Assembly: GCF_034347405.1 (NCBI RefSeq)
Contig: NZ_CP133778.1
Location: 4,594,501 to 4,658,500, forward strand
DNA length: 64,000 bases
Reading direction: 5' to 3'
Origin: Pseudomonas sp. CCC3.1
Lineage (GTDB): Bacteria; Pseudomonadota; Gammaproteobacteria; Pseudomonadales; Pseudomonadaceae
Shown here one piece after another: positions 17,842 through 27,201 of the stretch; the stretch's first letter is position 1, and every line of letters begins with the position of its first letter. The position numbers and the translations under genes were made by a program. The notes beneath the pieces are model-generated. The model searched no databases. It had not been told where the DNA came from and saw only the letters and a program-made list of their open reading frames with translations.

Positions 17842-20619
17842 GTGCGCTGGCTTAGGATCGCCATAGGAATCACCGTCACCCTGCTGACGGCTCTGCTCTG
17901 TCTGACACCTGCCTACGCTGCCCCAGGCGGTAACTGGTCTGTGCTTTCAGATCCTCAAGGCGACCTGCAACTGAGCGATGTACGCTCAGCACGGCTCAAC
18001 AACCAATTCACGCCCATCGAACTTGAGCACATGGTGGCCGCCGAACCCGGCGAGGCCTTGTGGCTACGATTCCGGTTACAGCCGGACAAACATGAGCAGA
18101 TCCTGCGAGTCTTTGCCCCGGACCTGGCACGCCTGGACTTGTATGTCCTGGACGACCACAGGCTGATTTCCGAAGTCACTGCTGGCAATACCCTGCCTCA
18201 AACCGAGAAGCCGCTGTCGAGCAGCGACTACCTGCTGCCCTTGCCTCAGGCCACTCAGCCTCTGGATGTTTACTTGCGCATGGTGTCTGAACACCAGTTG
18301 CGCCCGCACATTACCCTCAGTACCGCCGTCATGCTCGCCGCCGACCAAGGCATGCCCTTGCTCTATGGGCTGTTGCTCGGCTGCCTGGCAATGCTGGTGC
18401 TGCACAATCTGATCCGCTTTACCTTTTCGCGCATGGTCAGCAGCCTGTGGCTTGCCCTCTGCGAAACCTTGCTGCTGACCAGCTCAGCGCTGTTTTTAAA
18501 CTTGCTGGGGCCTTGGGTCCCCGAGTGGCACAGCGTGCAAACCCCCGGCGCGTATCTGGCGCTGATACTGACCGCGCCTTGCGGACTGATGTTCGCCCAC
18601 AGCTTTTTCTCCACGCGAGGCCCGCACCCGCTGCACAAACTGTTGCTCATCGACATTCTGATCATCGGCCTGTGCGGCCTGTTGCTGCTGTTCTTCGACA
18701 GCCTGCCGCTTAACCTCATTACTTACGCACTGGTCGGGCTGGCAAGCCTGAGCATCCTGTTGGTGGCGGTTTACCACTGGCAACAGGGCTACCGACCGGC
18801 CCGCCTGTTTGTGGTAGCGATGGTGATCTTCAACATCGGCACGCTGGTGATCCTGCCGTCCCTGCTGGGCTTGACCCTGATTGCCCCGCAAGAGCTGGTG
18901 CTGGCCCTGATGAGCGTGGTGTGTGTCAGCGGTTTGCTGATGAGCGTGGCCTTGAGCGAGCGCACCCGCAGCATCACGGAAGACCAGTTCAGCATCAGCT
19001 GCGACCTGGCCGCCAGCAATGCCGAAGTGAATGCCAAAGCCGAGTTTCTGGCCAAGATCAGCCATGAGATTCGAACACCGATGAACGGCGTATTGGGCAT
19101 GACTGAATTGCTGCTCGGTACGCCGTTATCTGTCAAACAACGCGATTACGTGCAAACCATCCACAGCGCCGGCAACGAACTGCTGACACTGATTAACGAA
19201 ATTCTCGACATTTCCAAACTGGAATCCGGGCAGATCGAACTCGACGATGTGCAGTTCGACCTTAACGCGCTCATTGATGATTGCCTGAGCATCTTCCGCA
19301 CCAAGGCCGAACAGCAAAACGTCGAACTCATCAGCTTTATCCAGCCGCAAGTGCCACGCGTGATCAGCGGTGACCCAACGCGCTTGCGCCAAACCCTGCT
19401 GAGCCTGCTCGAAAGTGCGCTGAAGAAGACCGACGAGGGCGAGATCCTGATTGTGGTTGCCCTGGAAGAACGCAGTGATCCGCCACGCTTGCGGATTGCC
19501 GTTCAGGACTCGGGCCAGCCTATGGACGAGGAAGAGCGCGACGCACTGTTGCACGCCGAACTGCACAGCAAAAACTTCCTCGCGGCCACCCGCCTGGGCG
19601 GCCATTTGGGGCTGGTGATTGCCCGCCAGCTGATCACCCTGATGGGCGGCGAATTCGGGATCAAGACCGGGCAAACCAAAGGCACCAATTTCTGGCTGAC
19701 CCTGCCGCTGGACCCACAGCACCTTGAGCACCCGACCTCGGATCTGGACGGCCCGCTCAAAGGCGCCCGAGTGCTGGTCGTCGATGACAATGACACCTGC
19801 CGTAAAGTCCTCGTGCAGCAATGCTCGGCCTGGGGCTTGAATGTCAGCGCCGCCGCCTCCGGCAAAGAAGCACTCGCTTTGCTGCGCACCAAGGCGCACC
19901 TGCGTGATTACTTCGACATTGTCTTGCTGGACCAGAACATGCCCGGCATGACCGGCATGCAACTGGCTGCCAAAATCAAAGAAGACCCAAGCCTCAATCA
20001 CGACATTCTGCTGGTGATGCTCACCGGCATCAGCAACGCCCCGAGCAAGATCATTGCGCGAAACTGCGGTATCAAACGCATTCTGGCCAAACCCGTGGCA
20101 GGTTACACCCTGAAAACCACCCTGGCTGACGAACTGACCCAGCGCAACAACGGGCATGCCGTAGCGCACACCCTGAGCAACGGCCCATCAGCACCTATTA
20201 CCGTGCCCAGCAACTTCCGCATTCTGGTGGCCGAGGACAACAACATCTCGACCAAGGTCATTCGCGGCATGTTGAGCAAACTCAACTTGCACCCCGATAC
20301 CGCCAGTAACGGTGCCGAAGCCCTGCAAGCCATGAAAACCCAGCGCTACGACCTGGTGCTCATGGATTGTGAAATGCCGGTGATGGATGGTTTTTCAGCC
20401 ACCGAACAATTGCGCGCCTGGGAAGTCAGCCATCAGCGTGTACGTACACCGGTGGTCGCGTTAACCGCGCACATTCTGGCCGAACACAAGGAGCGTGCGC
20501 GCCAGGCGGGCATGGATGGGCATATGGCCAAACCTGTCGAGCTGTCGCAACTGCGTGAATTGGTTGAGTTTTGGGTGGCTCAACGTGAGCTGCGTCAATC
20601 CCAGGCTCAACCGTCCTGA
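17842..20619 (+). CDS. retS: Hybrid sensor histidine kinase RetS
   Basis: A 925-residue membrane regulator of the Gac/Rsm switch between acute virulence and biofilm. Signal-like N-terminus, periplasmic 7TMR-DISMED2 domain, seven hydrophobic helices (about 165-375), histidine-kinase dimerisation domain with AKISHEIRTPMNGVLGMTELL-type H box, ATPase domain, and two receivers (VLVVDDND...LDQNMPG and ILVAEDNN...LMDCEMPVMDG). The ATPase region is degenerate: the N box reads SLLESALKKTDEG without the usual Asn, and the G1 box reads DSGQP. This fits the known role of RetS as a GacS-binding inhibitor rather than an active kinase. The GTG at 17842 has AAGGGAT upstream; an ATG at 17749 would add 31 residues. 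Confidence 0.9.
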   Translation: MRWLRIAIGITVTLLTALLCLTPAYAAPGGNWSVLSDPQGDLQLSDVRSARLNNQFTPIELEHMVAAEPGEALWLRFRLQPDKHEQILRVFAPDLARLDLYVLDDHRLISEVTAGNTLPQTEKPLSSSDYLLPLPQATQPLDVYLRMVSEHQLRPHITLSTAVMLAADQGMPLLYGLLLGCLAMLVLHNLIRFTFSRMVSSLWLALCETLLLTSSALFLNLLGPWVPEWHSVQTPGAYLALILTAPCGLMFAHSFFSTRGPHPLHKLLLIDILIIGLCGLLLLFFDSLPLNLITYALVGLASLSILLVAVYHWQQGYRPARLFVVAMVIFNIGTLVILPSLLGLTLIAPQELVLALMSVVCVSGLLMSVALSERTRSITEDQFSISCDLAASNAEVNAKAEFLAKISHEIRTPMNGVLGMTELLLGTPLSVKQRDYVQTIHSAGNELLTLINEILDISKLESGQIELDDVQFDLNALIDDCLSIFRTKAEQQNVELISFIQPQVPRVISGDPTRLRQTLLSLLESALKKTDEGEILIVVALEERSDPPRLRIAVQDSGQPMDEEERDALLHAELHSKNFLAATRLGGHLGLVIARQLITLMGGEFGIKTGQTKGTNFWLTLPLDPQHLEHPTSDLDGPLKGARVLVVDDNDTCRKVLVQQCSAWGLNVSAAASGKEALALLRTKAHLRDYFDIVLLDQNMPGMTGMQLAAKIKEDPSLNHDILLVMLTGISNAPSKIIARNCGIKRILAKPVAGYTLKTTLADELTQRNNGHAVAHTLSNGPSAPITVPSNFRILVAEDNNISTKVIRGMLSKLNLHPDTASNGAEALQAMKTQRYDLVLMDCEMPVMDGFSATEQLRAWEVSHQRVRTPVVALTAHILAEHKERARQAGMDGHMAKPVELSQLRELVEFWVAQRELRQSQAQPS

Positions 20620-20698
20620 CTACATGACCTAGGCGTACCGACAGACCGCTAAACCCCTGATAGACTTTCGGCGACTTCCTGCGATGTGAGCCCAGACC

Positions 20699-21295
20699 AT
20701 GCTGCATGTTTTGTTCAGTGTGTATTTGAAGATGCTGGTGCTCTACAGCCCGTTCTTCGTCCTGTCGTGTTTTATCAGCCTGACTCGCGGCTATTCAAAC
20801 AAGGAAAGGGGTCGCCTGGCCTGGAAAGTCGCGCTGGCAACCGTGATTTCCAGCGTATTGCTGTACCTGTTTGGACGGGTGATTTTTAGCGTCTTCGGCA
20901 TCACGGTCGATGCCTTTCGCATTGGCGCCGGCAGTGTGTTGTTCATCTCCGCGCTGGGCATGGCCCAAGGCAAATCTGCCGTGCAGAGCGACAATGTTCA
21001 GCAAGACGTCACCATTGTGCCGCTGACCATTCCGATCACTGTTGGCCCCGGCACCATTGGTGCGTTACTGGTGATGGGCGTCAGTCAGCCCCACTGGGAT
21101 GACAAGCTGATGGCGATTACGAGTATTGTCATGGCCAGCCTGACGGTTGGGCTGGTGCTTTACTTGTCCAACAGAATCGAGCGCATTGTGGGCGAACAAG
21201 GCTTGCAAATCATTAGCCGACTGATGGGGCTCTTTGTCTGCGCACTGGCGGCACAGATCATCTTTACCGGGATAAAAGGTTATTTGGTGCCTTGA
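20699..21295 (+). CDS. MarC family integral membrane protein
   Basis: A 198-residue protein with about six hydrophobic segments and the family motifs in the third helix and loop (TIVPLTIPITVGPGTIGALL). MarC-type proteins (YchE, YhgN, MarC) have no proven substrate; the multiple-antibiotic-resistance name is historical. The gene starts 79 bp after retS on the same strand and is the last backbone gene before the accessory block. It converges with the next gene, and an inverted repeat overlaps its stop. Confidence 0.85.
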   Translation: MLHVLFSVYLKMLVLYSPFFVLSCFISLTRGYSNKERGRLAWKVALATVISSVLLYLFGRVIFSVFGITVDAFRIGAGSVLFISALGMAQGKSAVQSDNVQQDVTIVPLTIPITVGPGTIGALLVMGVSQPHWDDKLMAITSIVMASLTVGLVLYLSNRIERIVGEQGLQIISRLMGLFVCALAAQIIFTGIKGYLVP

Positions 21296-21321
21296 GCGGT
21301 CAGTACCACTTCCGCTCAAGG
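21290..21321. terminator. Bidirectional inverted repeat between convergent genes
   Basis: CCTTGAGCGG (21290-21299) pairs with CCGCTCAAGG (21312-21321), ten bases perfect, with a 12-base loop. It overlaps the stop of the MarC gene and ends 15 bases before the stop of the minus-strand neighbour. No clear T-run on either side. Confidence 0.5.
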
Positions 21322-21336
21322 GGCAAATCGAATGAC

Positions 21337-21990
21337 TCAGCGCTTCAGCCTTCTAAAAAAATCATCTCGTACTTGGGCCATTCCCTCCAATACAGCAGCC
21401 CGGTGACTATCGTAATGCTCTGGCTTCAGATAAAAACCGGCCCATATTAATTGCGTGTCGAGAACATCGGTTTCACGAAGGGTGCGACCATTGAACAATA
21501 TGTTTTTTACATTAAAACGGGAACTGACTCGCAGCCCACTCACATAGATATAATTGCCCGATTCTTTACGGGACTCACAAGGCACGAACTGATAATAAGC
21601 AATGCGTCCGGAGCGAGAACGCCCCTCAAAGATCTCTTGAGCAATGGAATCAAGCCGTAACGCCTCAATTGAATCCCTTACCACTTTTCTCAGTGACGCT
21701 TGCTTCAGGCCCGGCAGGTTAAGCAGCGCAGCCTCTTCCAGGCTGTCATAGGCACTTTGGACCGGCACATCGGCGTCCATTACTTCCTCATCCACCTCCC
21801 ACCCTACGTCCATCAAGACATCGGTGAAAACCTCAAACCAGTCAGCCAGCTGTTTCCTACGATCACAGTGCCGATCGGCCATGAGTTGCGCATAACCAAT
21901 ACTGTTCATGATGTCGCTTTGATCTTCAGCCGCAATACCATCCACAAATGACACAACACTGCCGCCTGCAATGATTGATCGACTACTCAT
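21337..21990 (-). CDS. Unknown protein, member 1 of a paralogous trio
   Basis: A 217-residue cytoplasmic-looking protein without signal peptide or membrane segments. I recognise no named family. It is clearly related to the protein at 22973: VSFVDGIAAEDQSDIMNSIG against VAFADGVSAEKRSAVMKSVE near the N-terminus, a following W...D(V/H)(G)W stretch, a shared QFVPCESRKE/QLLPCLESRE core, and the endings DDFFRRLKR and DNFFKRIKR. The ATG at 21990 follows GGGAGGA. The gene is last in a minus-strand run of three and has low GC for this genome, which suggests acquisition. Confidence 0.7.
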   Translation of the reverse strand: MSSRSIIAGGSVVSFVDGIAAEDQSDIMNSIGYAQLMADRHCDRRKQLADWFEVFTDVLMDVGWEVDEEVMDADVPVQSAYDSLEEAALLNLPGLKQASLRKVVRDSIEALRLDSIAQEIFEGRSRSGRIAYYQFVPCESRKESGNYIYVSGLRVSSRFNVKNILFNGRTLRETDVLDTQLIWAGFYLKPEHYDSHRAAVLEGMAQVRDDFFRRLKR

Positions 21991-22131
21991 TGGAACGTCC
22001 TCCCAAGCACAGACAATACCGACCTGAAACAGGGGGAGTTCTTATTACTAATGAAACAATTTTCAATATTCACGTCGCACTCCTTGTGCTGGTGCCATCC
22101 GATGGCTTTTGCTACCCGTGCACTGAAACGT

Positions 22132-22848
22132 CTAGGGTGTAATAACAATGGCAGGAGGAGGTAAGTCGAGATCAATAATCAGTGTCGCGTCAGCCCCCTC
22201 AAGGCCGGCAATGACATCGTCTCTGACAAGGCTGTACTGCGACGTATCCAGTTCAAATTCCGAGACTGACAACAACATCGGCCCGATAACGTCCTTGCCT
22301 GCGAAGCATTGATCGAACAAGTTTTCGTCCAATAACTGATGCACGGAAAAGCTGATCTGAACATCAATCATGTGAGCTTTAGGGCTGACCACGCTAACGT
22401 ACACAAGAATGTCTGAACGCTCAGCGGTCTTCAACGATGAATCAGGCTTCGTCGCCCGCAGCACCGAATCAAAAAATACTTTCTGTGCAATTGGCGAGCT
22501 AGCCAATGCTTTCAATCCACCCCTGACGGCCTCCTCCATCACAGATGAATCAAAATGTGGAGCATGGGCAAACTGCTCCATGACCAACGTCGTCGCATTG
22601 ATATTTGCTTCGTCAGCTGGCTGCGGACGACTAGCCCGTGTAAAAGGTGCGGACCATTTCAACTTAACTCTCGCGCTAGTCAGCCACTGGTCCCACGCTA
22701 CTGTTTCAGAGAACTTGTCTGCATTATCACTGGCGTATAACTGCGCATACAACTGGCCATTCAAAACATCCTTTTTAATCTGACCAGCTAATGTCTTATG
22801 CAATAGGATTAACTGCCCTGACACAACCTTCATTTCATAGTCACACAT
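22132..22848 (-). CDS. Unknown protein, member 2 of a paralogous trio
   Basis: A 238-residue protein of no family known to me. It keeps the same layout as its two neighbours in weaker form: a start region VVSGQLILLHKTLAGQIKKD, a DNADKFSETVAWDQWLTSAR stretch in the place of the conserved N-terminal helix, then a beta-rich second half (DILVYVSVVSPKAHMIDVQI). It lacks the (D)FF(R/K)R(L/I)KR ending. It starts at ATG 22848, with GTG 22851 as the alternative; AAGGGG lies at good distance. No signal peptide. The gaps to the neighbours are 141 and 124 bp, so a single transcript is possible. Confidence 0.62.
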   Translation of the reverse strand: MCDYEMKVVSGQLILLHKTLAGQIKKDVLNGQLYAQLYASDNADKFSETVAWDQWLTSARVKLKWSAPFTRASRPQPADEANINATTLVMEQFAHAPHFDSSVMEEAVRGGLKALASSPIAQKVFFDSVLRATKPDSSLKTAERSDILVYVSVVSPKAHMIDVQISFSVHQLLDENLFDQCFAGKDVIGPMLLSVSEFELDTSQYSLVRDDVIAGLEGADATLIIDLDLPPPAIVITP

Positions 22849-22972
22849 CACTTACGGCGCCCCTTCATCAATTCACCTGATATAAAGCAGCGCTCAATGA
22901 ACGCCGCCAACATAATATTTATTAAAGCCCAACAGACCTGAAAGAACCGTAACCCCTATTGGACTTATCTGC

Positions 22973-23770
22973 TCAGGACCTTTTAATACGCTTAAAAAAA
23001 TTATCTTGCTCTTGACCAAGCCACTCGAAAATCTGAGGCTCGGCACGCTTGTAAGTGTCGAAGGTCATCTCAATCACCGACGATGATTTTTGAACTTCAA
23101 GATTCGAACTTTTCCACTTCCAGAACCATGCTCCGCCCTCGTCCGATCTGAAAGCACACTCCAAGCCGGCAAAGACTGCAACGGGAGTACCCTCACGGGA
23201 CTCCAAGCACGGCAAAAGCTGGAAACGGCCTATGTTTTCGCCCTTACTATTGTTATCAAACAATGTAATGAGCGCGTTATCATTTTTAATCGTATCAAGT
23301 ACTTTGCCCATCAAAGGCAGGAACGCCGCCTTATTAATACCCGCAACCTGCGCGATAATATCCAGTACCAGGGCGTCCATCGTGACATTAATTTTCGACG
23401 TATCGTAATCGTGAAATAAAAAATTGGGGGTAGTCCAACCGATGTGATTAAGAGCATGTCCATAAGCCATATACCACTTCATAGGCTCAAATTTACGAGA
23501 CGCCTCTGTATCGGCATATTTCTCCGCAAACTCTACGCTCTTCATAACCGCGCTGCGTTTTTCGGCGGAAACACCATCCGCAAAGGCAACAACAACAGGG
23601 GATGTTACCCCCATAAAAGCCTCTTCCCCAGTATTTTCAGGCGCCAACGATTTAGCTTTTAGCCTTGCAACCCTAGTCTGCGGAACGATAGGCTGCGGAA
23701 CGGCAGGCAGAGATTTAAAAAACAGCGCTGTTTCTTCAGCGGTTGGCAGTTGGTCTTTAACGAATTCCAT
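22973..23770 (-). CDS. Unknown protein, member 3 of a paralogous trio
   Basis: A 265-residue protein, the longest of the three, with an extra N-terminal 55 residues (MEFVKDQLPTAEETALFFKS). The remainder aligns with the 21337 protein: AFADGVSAEKRSAVMKSVEF, MKWYMAYGHALNHIGWTTPN, the FQLLPCLESREG core and the FFKRIKRS ending. The frame is open further upstream, but the ATG at 23770 has GGAG nine bases before it, and the extra upstream residues look non-coding. It is the first gene of the run. No secretion signal or catalytic motif is seen. Confidence 0.68.
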   Translation of the reverse strand: MEFVKDQLPTAEETALFFKSLPAVPQPIVPQTRVARLKAKSLAPENTGEEAFMGVTSPVVVAFADGVSAEKRSAVMKSVEFAEKYADTEASRKFEPMKWYMAYGHALNHIGWTTPNFLFHDYDTSKINVTMDALVLDIIAQVAGINKAAFLPLMGKVLDTIKNDNALITLFDNNSKGENIGRFQLLPCLESREGTPVAVFAGLECAFRSDEGGAWFWKWKSSNLEVQKSSSVIEMTFDTYKRAEPQIFEWLGQEQDNFFKRIKRS

Positions 23771-24090
23771 AACGACATACTCCATGCAATTTAATGACCG
23801 GACTTTCCTTGCCGGGTAAATAAAACTTAGCCCCCTCGCGACAACAATGCAAAAAACAACCCCATACCAATTATTACCAAACCCCAAACACTGCCTTCTG
23901 CGCCAACAATTAAAACAACAACGAACAAACACACACACAAAACACTTTATTCAGACATCCAAACAAAGGCCTGCGCCTGAAAACTCCCACTTGTTTTTTT
24001 AATATTTCATAGCCTCTTAGTTAACGGCCACAACACAAACAACAATGGCCCTTAAGGGCCATTGAGTTCATCGTTTAGAGACGTCGCACT
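23771..24090. other. AT-rich non-coding gap with a perfect palindrome
   Basis: No gene is supported in this stretch. It must contain the promoter of the minus-strand trio. CAATGGCCCTTAAGGGCCATTG at 24043-24064, split as CAATGGCCCTT and AAGGGCCATTG, is a perfect 22-base palindrome of unknown role. The stretch is rich in AAACAACA-like words and low in GC. Confidence 0.55.
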
Positions 24091-24095
24091 TAGAG

Positions 24096-24177
24096 TCTGT
24101 ACGAAATTTTTCGAGCGAAGGTTAGGCAAGCCTGTTTTCAACGCCGCATAACCGAGCGTAGATACATTTCGTACAGA
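24096..24177. mobile_element. MITE-like hairpin element abutting cobJ
   Basis: Terminal inverted repeats TCTGTACGAAAT (24096-24107) and ATTTCGTACAGA (24166-24177), 12 of 12 matching, enclose 58 bases with a further imperfect inner pairing (GGTTAGGC with GCATAACC). It codes for nothing. The right end stops two bases before the cobJ stop codon. It looks like a non-autonomous element or the remnant ends of an insertion sequence; no target duplication can be shown. Confidence 0.45.
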
Positions 24178-24179
24178 GC

Positions 24180-25847
24180 CTAGGGCTTCTCGCCATACCA
24201 ACGCGGCGTATACACCCAGTCACGGCCATCGGCTCGCGGGAATGTACACGTGGTGGACGACCCGACAATGACCATGGTACGCATGTCGACCTGCTCGGGG
24301 GTCAGCTCTCCCAAGGTGGTGACGCGTAATGTCTGGCCGGGGCGACCAATATCACGTCCCAATACCACCGGAGTCTGCGGCGTGCGATGACGCGCGACAA
24401 TTTCCAGCGCCACCCCCAGTTGCCAAGGGCGCGAACGGGAAATCGGGTTGTAGAACGCCAGGGCCAAATCAGCCTGGGAAGCCAGGTCGAGGCGCTTTTC
24501 GATGATGCTCCAGGGCTTGAGGTTGTCGGACAGCGACATCACACAGAAGTCATGCCCCAACGGCGCACCCGCCTGTGCAGCGGTGGCCAGCGAAGCTGAA
24601 ACACCGGGCAGCATTTCCAGATCGACGCTATGCCATAGCGGGTCAGTGGACTCGTGCAACGCCTCAAGCACCGCCGCCGCCATGGCAAATACGCCAGGGT
24701 CGCCGGACGACACCACCACCACTGAACGCCCTTGGGCCGCCAGTTCAAAGGCGTGCCGCGCGCGCTGCATTTCTTCGCGGTTGTCCGTGCAGTGCAGCAC
24801 TTGGTCAGCACGAAACGGCCCAGCCATGCGCACGTAGGTTTCATAACCCAATACATCATTGGCTTTGGCCAGTTCAGCCTTGACCGCAGGCACCATCAAC
24901 TCAGCAGCGCCCGGACCCAGCCCGATGACTGCCAGACGGCCACGGGGACGACCTATCTGATGCGGGTCTACCGGGGCGGCGGCCACGCCTAACGTTAAGC
25001 CGTTGCCCAACGCCTGCCACGCGGCAGGCACATCTGACTCATCCGCGCTTACAAACCGCAGCGGCACACCCAGCTCACGGGCCGCGTCACGCAACTCGGC
25101 ACTGGCCATCAAGCGATCATCGGCCACCACGCACGCCAACGATTGCCAGGCCAATTTCGCCTCCTGCAACGCGTCACGCAGGGTGTGCGCCGAGACCTCA
25201 TTGGCGGTCTTCAACAGCACGTTACGCGGGTAGATCAACAACTCGTCGGCCGCAGGCTCACGCGCAGCACTGCTCACGTGAATGGCCAAGCGCGCGTGCT
25301 GGTCTTCTGGCAGTTGCGCCTTGGCCAGCCACGGCGCATCCCCTTCAATACGCACTGACTCGCCGGCCAGCAGGTCCGACACAAAACGTTTGCCCAGTTC
25401 CAGATCGCCCAAGGCATAGCCCGCAGGCGGGTTGAGCAGGCAGGTGCCAAAACGCAACTCGCCGCTGGTGGTGATGGCCGGGGCGATGCCCAAACCGGCT
25501 GCGATTTCCCGCGCCATGTCATTCACCCCGCCCAAACCACCCAACAGCGGCACCACGGCGCTGGCATCTTCCGCCACGGCCAGCACCGGCGGCTCAGCGC
25601 CTTTCTCCAGCAACAACGGCGCCAGCGTGCGGATCACAATGCCCGCCGCGCACAGCGCAATAATCGGCGTGTCTTGCTGATACAGCTGACGGACTGTGGC
25701 GCCAAAGTCGCTGTAAGTCAGGTCTGCGCCGTCAACGCGCTCGGCCAGGCCATGAATCTTCGCCTGGGGGTAGCACTGCTGGATACGCCGCGCCGTGTTC
25801 AGGCTGCCATTGCCCAAAATGACAATGGCCGGTGCCGGGCGGCTCAT
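24180..25847 (-). CDS. cobJ: CbiG-CobJ fusion: precorrin-3B C17-methyltransferase
   Basis: A 555-residue fusion. Residues 1 to about 300 resemble CbiG (ALCAAGIVIRTLAPLLLEKG, LGGLGGVNDMAREIAAGL); the rest is a tetrapyrrole SAM methyltransferase (LAVIGLGPGAAELMVPAV, VVVVSSGDPGVFAMAA, EMLPGVSASLATAA). CobJ methylates precorrin-3B at C17 and contracts the ring; the CbiG half is linked to lactone opening in the anaerobic route. The same fusion is known in P. aeruginosa. The ATG at 25847 overlaps the cobI stop (ATGA); GTG 25856 is the alternative. It is the last gene of cobG-cobH-cobI-cobJ. Confidence 0.92.
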   Translation of the reverse strand: MSRPAPAIVILGNGSLNTARRIQQCYPQAKIHGLAERVDGADLTYSDFGATVRQLYQQDTPIIALCAAGIVIRTLAPLLLEKGAEPPVLAVAEDASAVVPLLGGLGGVNDMAREIAAGLGIAPAITTSGELRFGTCLLNPPAGYALGDLELGKRFVSDLLAGESVRIEGDAPWLAKAQLPEDQHARLAIHVSSAAREPAADELLIYPRNVLLKTANEVSAHTLRDALQEAKLAWQSLACVVADDRLMASAELRDAARELGVPLRFVSADESDVPAAWQALGNGLTLGVAAAPVDPHQIGRPRGRLAVIGLGPGAAELMVPAVKAELAKANDVLGYETYVRMAGPFRADQVLHCTDNREEMQRARHAFELAAQGRSVVVVSSGDPGVFAMAAAVLEALHESTDPLWHSVDLEMLPGVSASLATAAQAGAPLGHDFCVMSLSDNLKPWSIIEKRLDLASQADLALAFYNPISRSRPWQLGVALEIVARHRTPQTPVVLGRDIGRPGQTLRVTTLGELTPEQVDMRTMVIVGSSTTCTFPRADGRDWVYTPRWYGEKP

Positions 25848-26575
25848 CCTTGCCACCGTTCACCGGGCACGATGATCAGCGAAAAGTAAGGTGAAGACAT
25901 CGGTTCCACTTCATTGAGCGGGACGATTTTCTGGTTGCTCATGGTCGCGCGCTCAACGTACAGCGCGCGCTCGGCCAGGCCCAATTCGTCCAGCACTTCA
26001 CGGACTTTATGGAAGTTGCGGCCCAGCTTCATGATCACTGCAGCGTCGGCATCGGCCAGACGGCGCTTGAGTTCGTCGTGGGGCAGCACGCCCGACAGTA
26101 CGCTCAGGCTTTGGTTGCGATACACCAGCGGCACGCCCAGCACCGAAGCGCCACCCAGCATCGAACACACGCCCGGCACCACGTGCGCTTCAAAACGCTG
26201 GGCCAGACGGTCGTGCAGGTACATGTAGGAGCCGTAGAAAAACGGGTCGCCTTCACAGATCACCGCAACGTCACGCCCGGCTTGCAGGTGCTCAGCGACA
26301 TCTTCAGCGGCCTGATCGTAAAAATCGCTGATGATTTGCTCATACGACAACGGCGCAGGCAGCGCTTCTGTGGTCACCGGGTACACCAGCGGCATCAGGC
26401 TTTGCGCGCCTTGCAGGTGGGCTTCGATGATGCCGAACGCGTTGCCTTTTTTACCTTTGGCGACAAAGTACGCCACCACCGGCGACTCACGCAGCAGGCG
26501 CAAGGCTTTAACGGTAATCAGCTCCGGGTCACCGGGGCCGACGCCCAGCCCGATCAAACGTCCTGGCGGGGTCAT
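25844..26575 (-). CDS. cobI: Precorrin-2 C20-methyltransferase
   Basis: A 243-residue tetrapyrrole methyltransferase converting precorrin-2 to precorrin-3A with SAM. Family marks: LIGLGVGPGDPELITVKALR at the N-terminus, VICEGDPFFYGSYMYL, and the VVPGVCSMLGGASVLGVPL loop. Length is usual. The ATG shares its A with the cobH stop (TAATG), and its own stop overlaps the cobJ start, so translation of the operon is tightly coupled. Confidence 0.95.
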   Translation of the reverse strand: MTPPGRLIGLGVGPGDPELITVKALRLLRESPVVAYFVAKGKKGNAFGIIEAHLQGAQSLMPLVYPVTTEALPAPLSYEQIISDFYDQAAEDVAEHLQAGRDVAVICEGDPFFYGSYMYLHDRLAQRFEAHVVPGVCSMLGGASVLGVPLVYRNQSLSVLSGVLPHDELKRRLADADAAVIMKLGRNFHKVREVLDELGLAERALYVERATMSNQKIVPLNEVEPMSSPYFSLIIVPGERWQG

Positions 26576-27201
26576 TATTCGATCTCCGTTGCGAGTGCAT
26601 TGACCGCCGCAGCGGCCATTGCGCTGCCACCGCGGCGGCCTTGCATGATCACAAACGGCACGCCACGGCTGTCAGCCGCCAGCATGGCCTTGGATTCGGC
26701 AGCGCCGACAAAGCCCACCGGGAAGCCCAGAATCAGCGCCGGTTTTGGCGCCCCGGCGTCGATCATTTCCAGCAGGTAAAACAGCGCGGTCGGTGCGTTG
26801 CCGATCACCACGACGCTGCCTTCCAGATACGGGCGCCACAGCTCTAGTGCAACTGCCGAACGGGTGTTGCCTTTCTCCTGCGCCATCTCGGCAACGCCGT
26901 CTTCCTTGAGGGTGCAGATCACCTGATTGTTGGCGGGCAGACGGGTACGGGTCACGCCTTCGAGCACCATGCGCGCATCACACAAAATCGGTGCACCTGC
27001 CGCCAGCGCATCACGCCCGGCCTTGCCTGCGCCGGGCGAGAAGCGCAGGTCTTCGATGGCATCGACCATGCCGCACGCGTGAATCACCCGCACCGCGAGT
27101 TTTTCAAGGTCAGCCGGGATGCTATCGAGCTTGGCTTCCGCACGAATAATGGCGAAAGAGTTGCGATAGATTTCCTGACCATCGCGGATGTAATCAATCA
27201 T
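26575..27201 (-). CDS. cobH: Precorrin-8X methylmutase
   Basis: A 208-residue enzyme moving the C11 methyl group to C12 to give hydrogenobyrinate. The active-site His is in VRVIHACGM (His41), and the family stretches DARMVLEGV, GNAPTALFYLLEMI and GFPVGFVGAAESK are all present. It overlaps the cobG end by eight bases and the cobI start by one, third-to-last step in an operon of ring-modifying enzymes. Confidence 0.95.
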   Translation of the reverse strand: MIDYIRDGQEIYRNSFAIIRAEAKLDSIPADLEKLAVRVIHACGMVDAIEDLRFSPGAGKAGRDALAAGAPILCDARMVLEGVTRTRLPANNQVICTLKEDGVAEMAQEKGNTRSAVALELWRPYLEGSVVVIGNAPTALFYLLEMIDAGAPKPALILGFPVGFVGAAESKAMLAADSRGVPFVIMQGRRGGSAMAAAAVNALATEIE

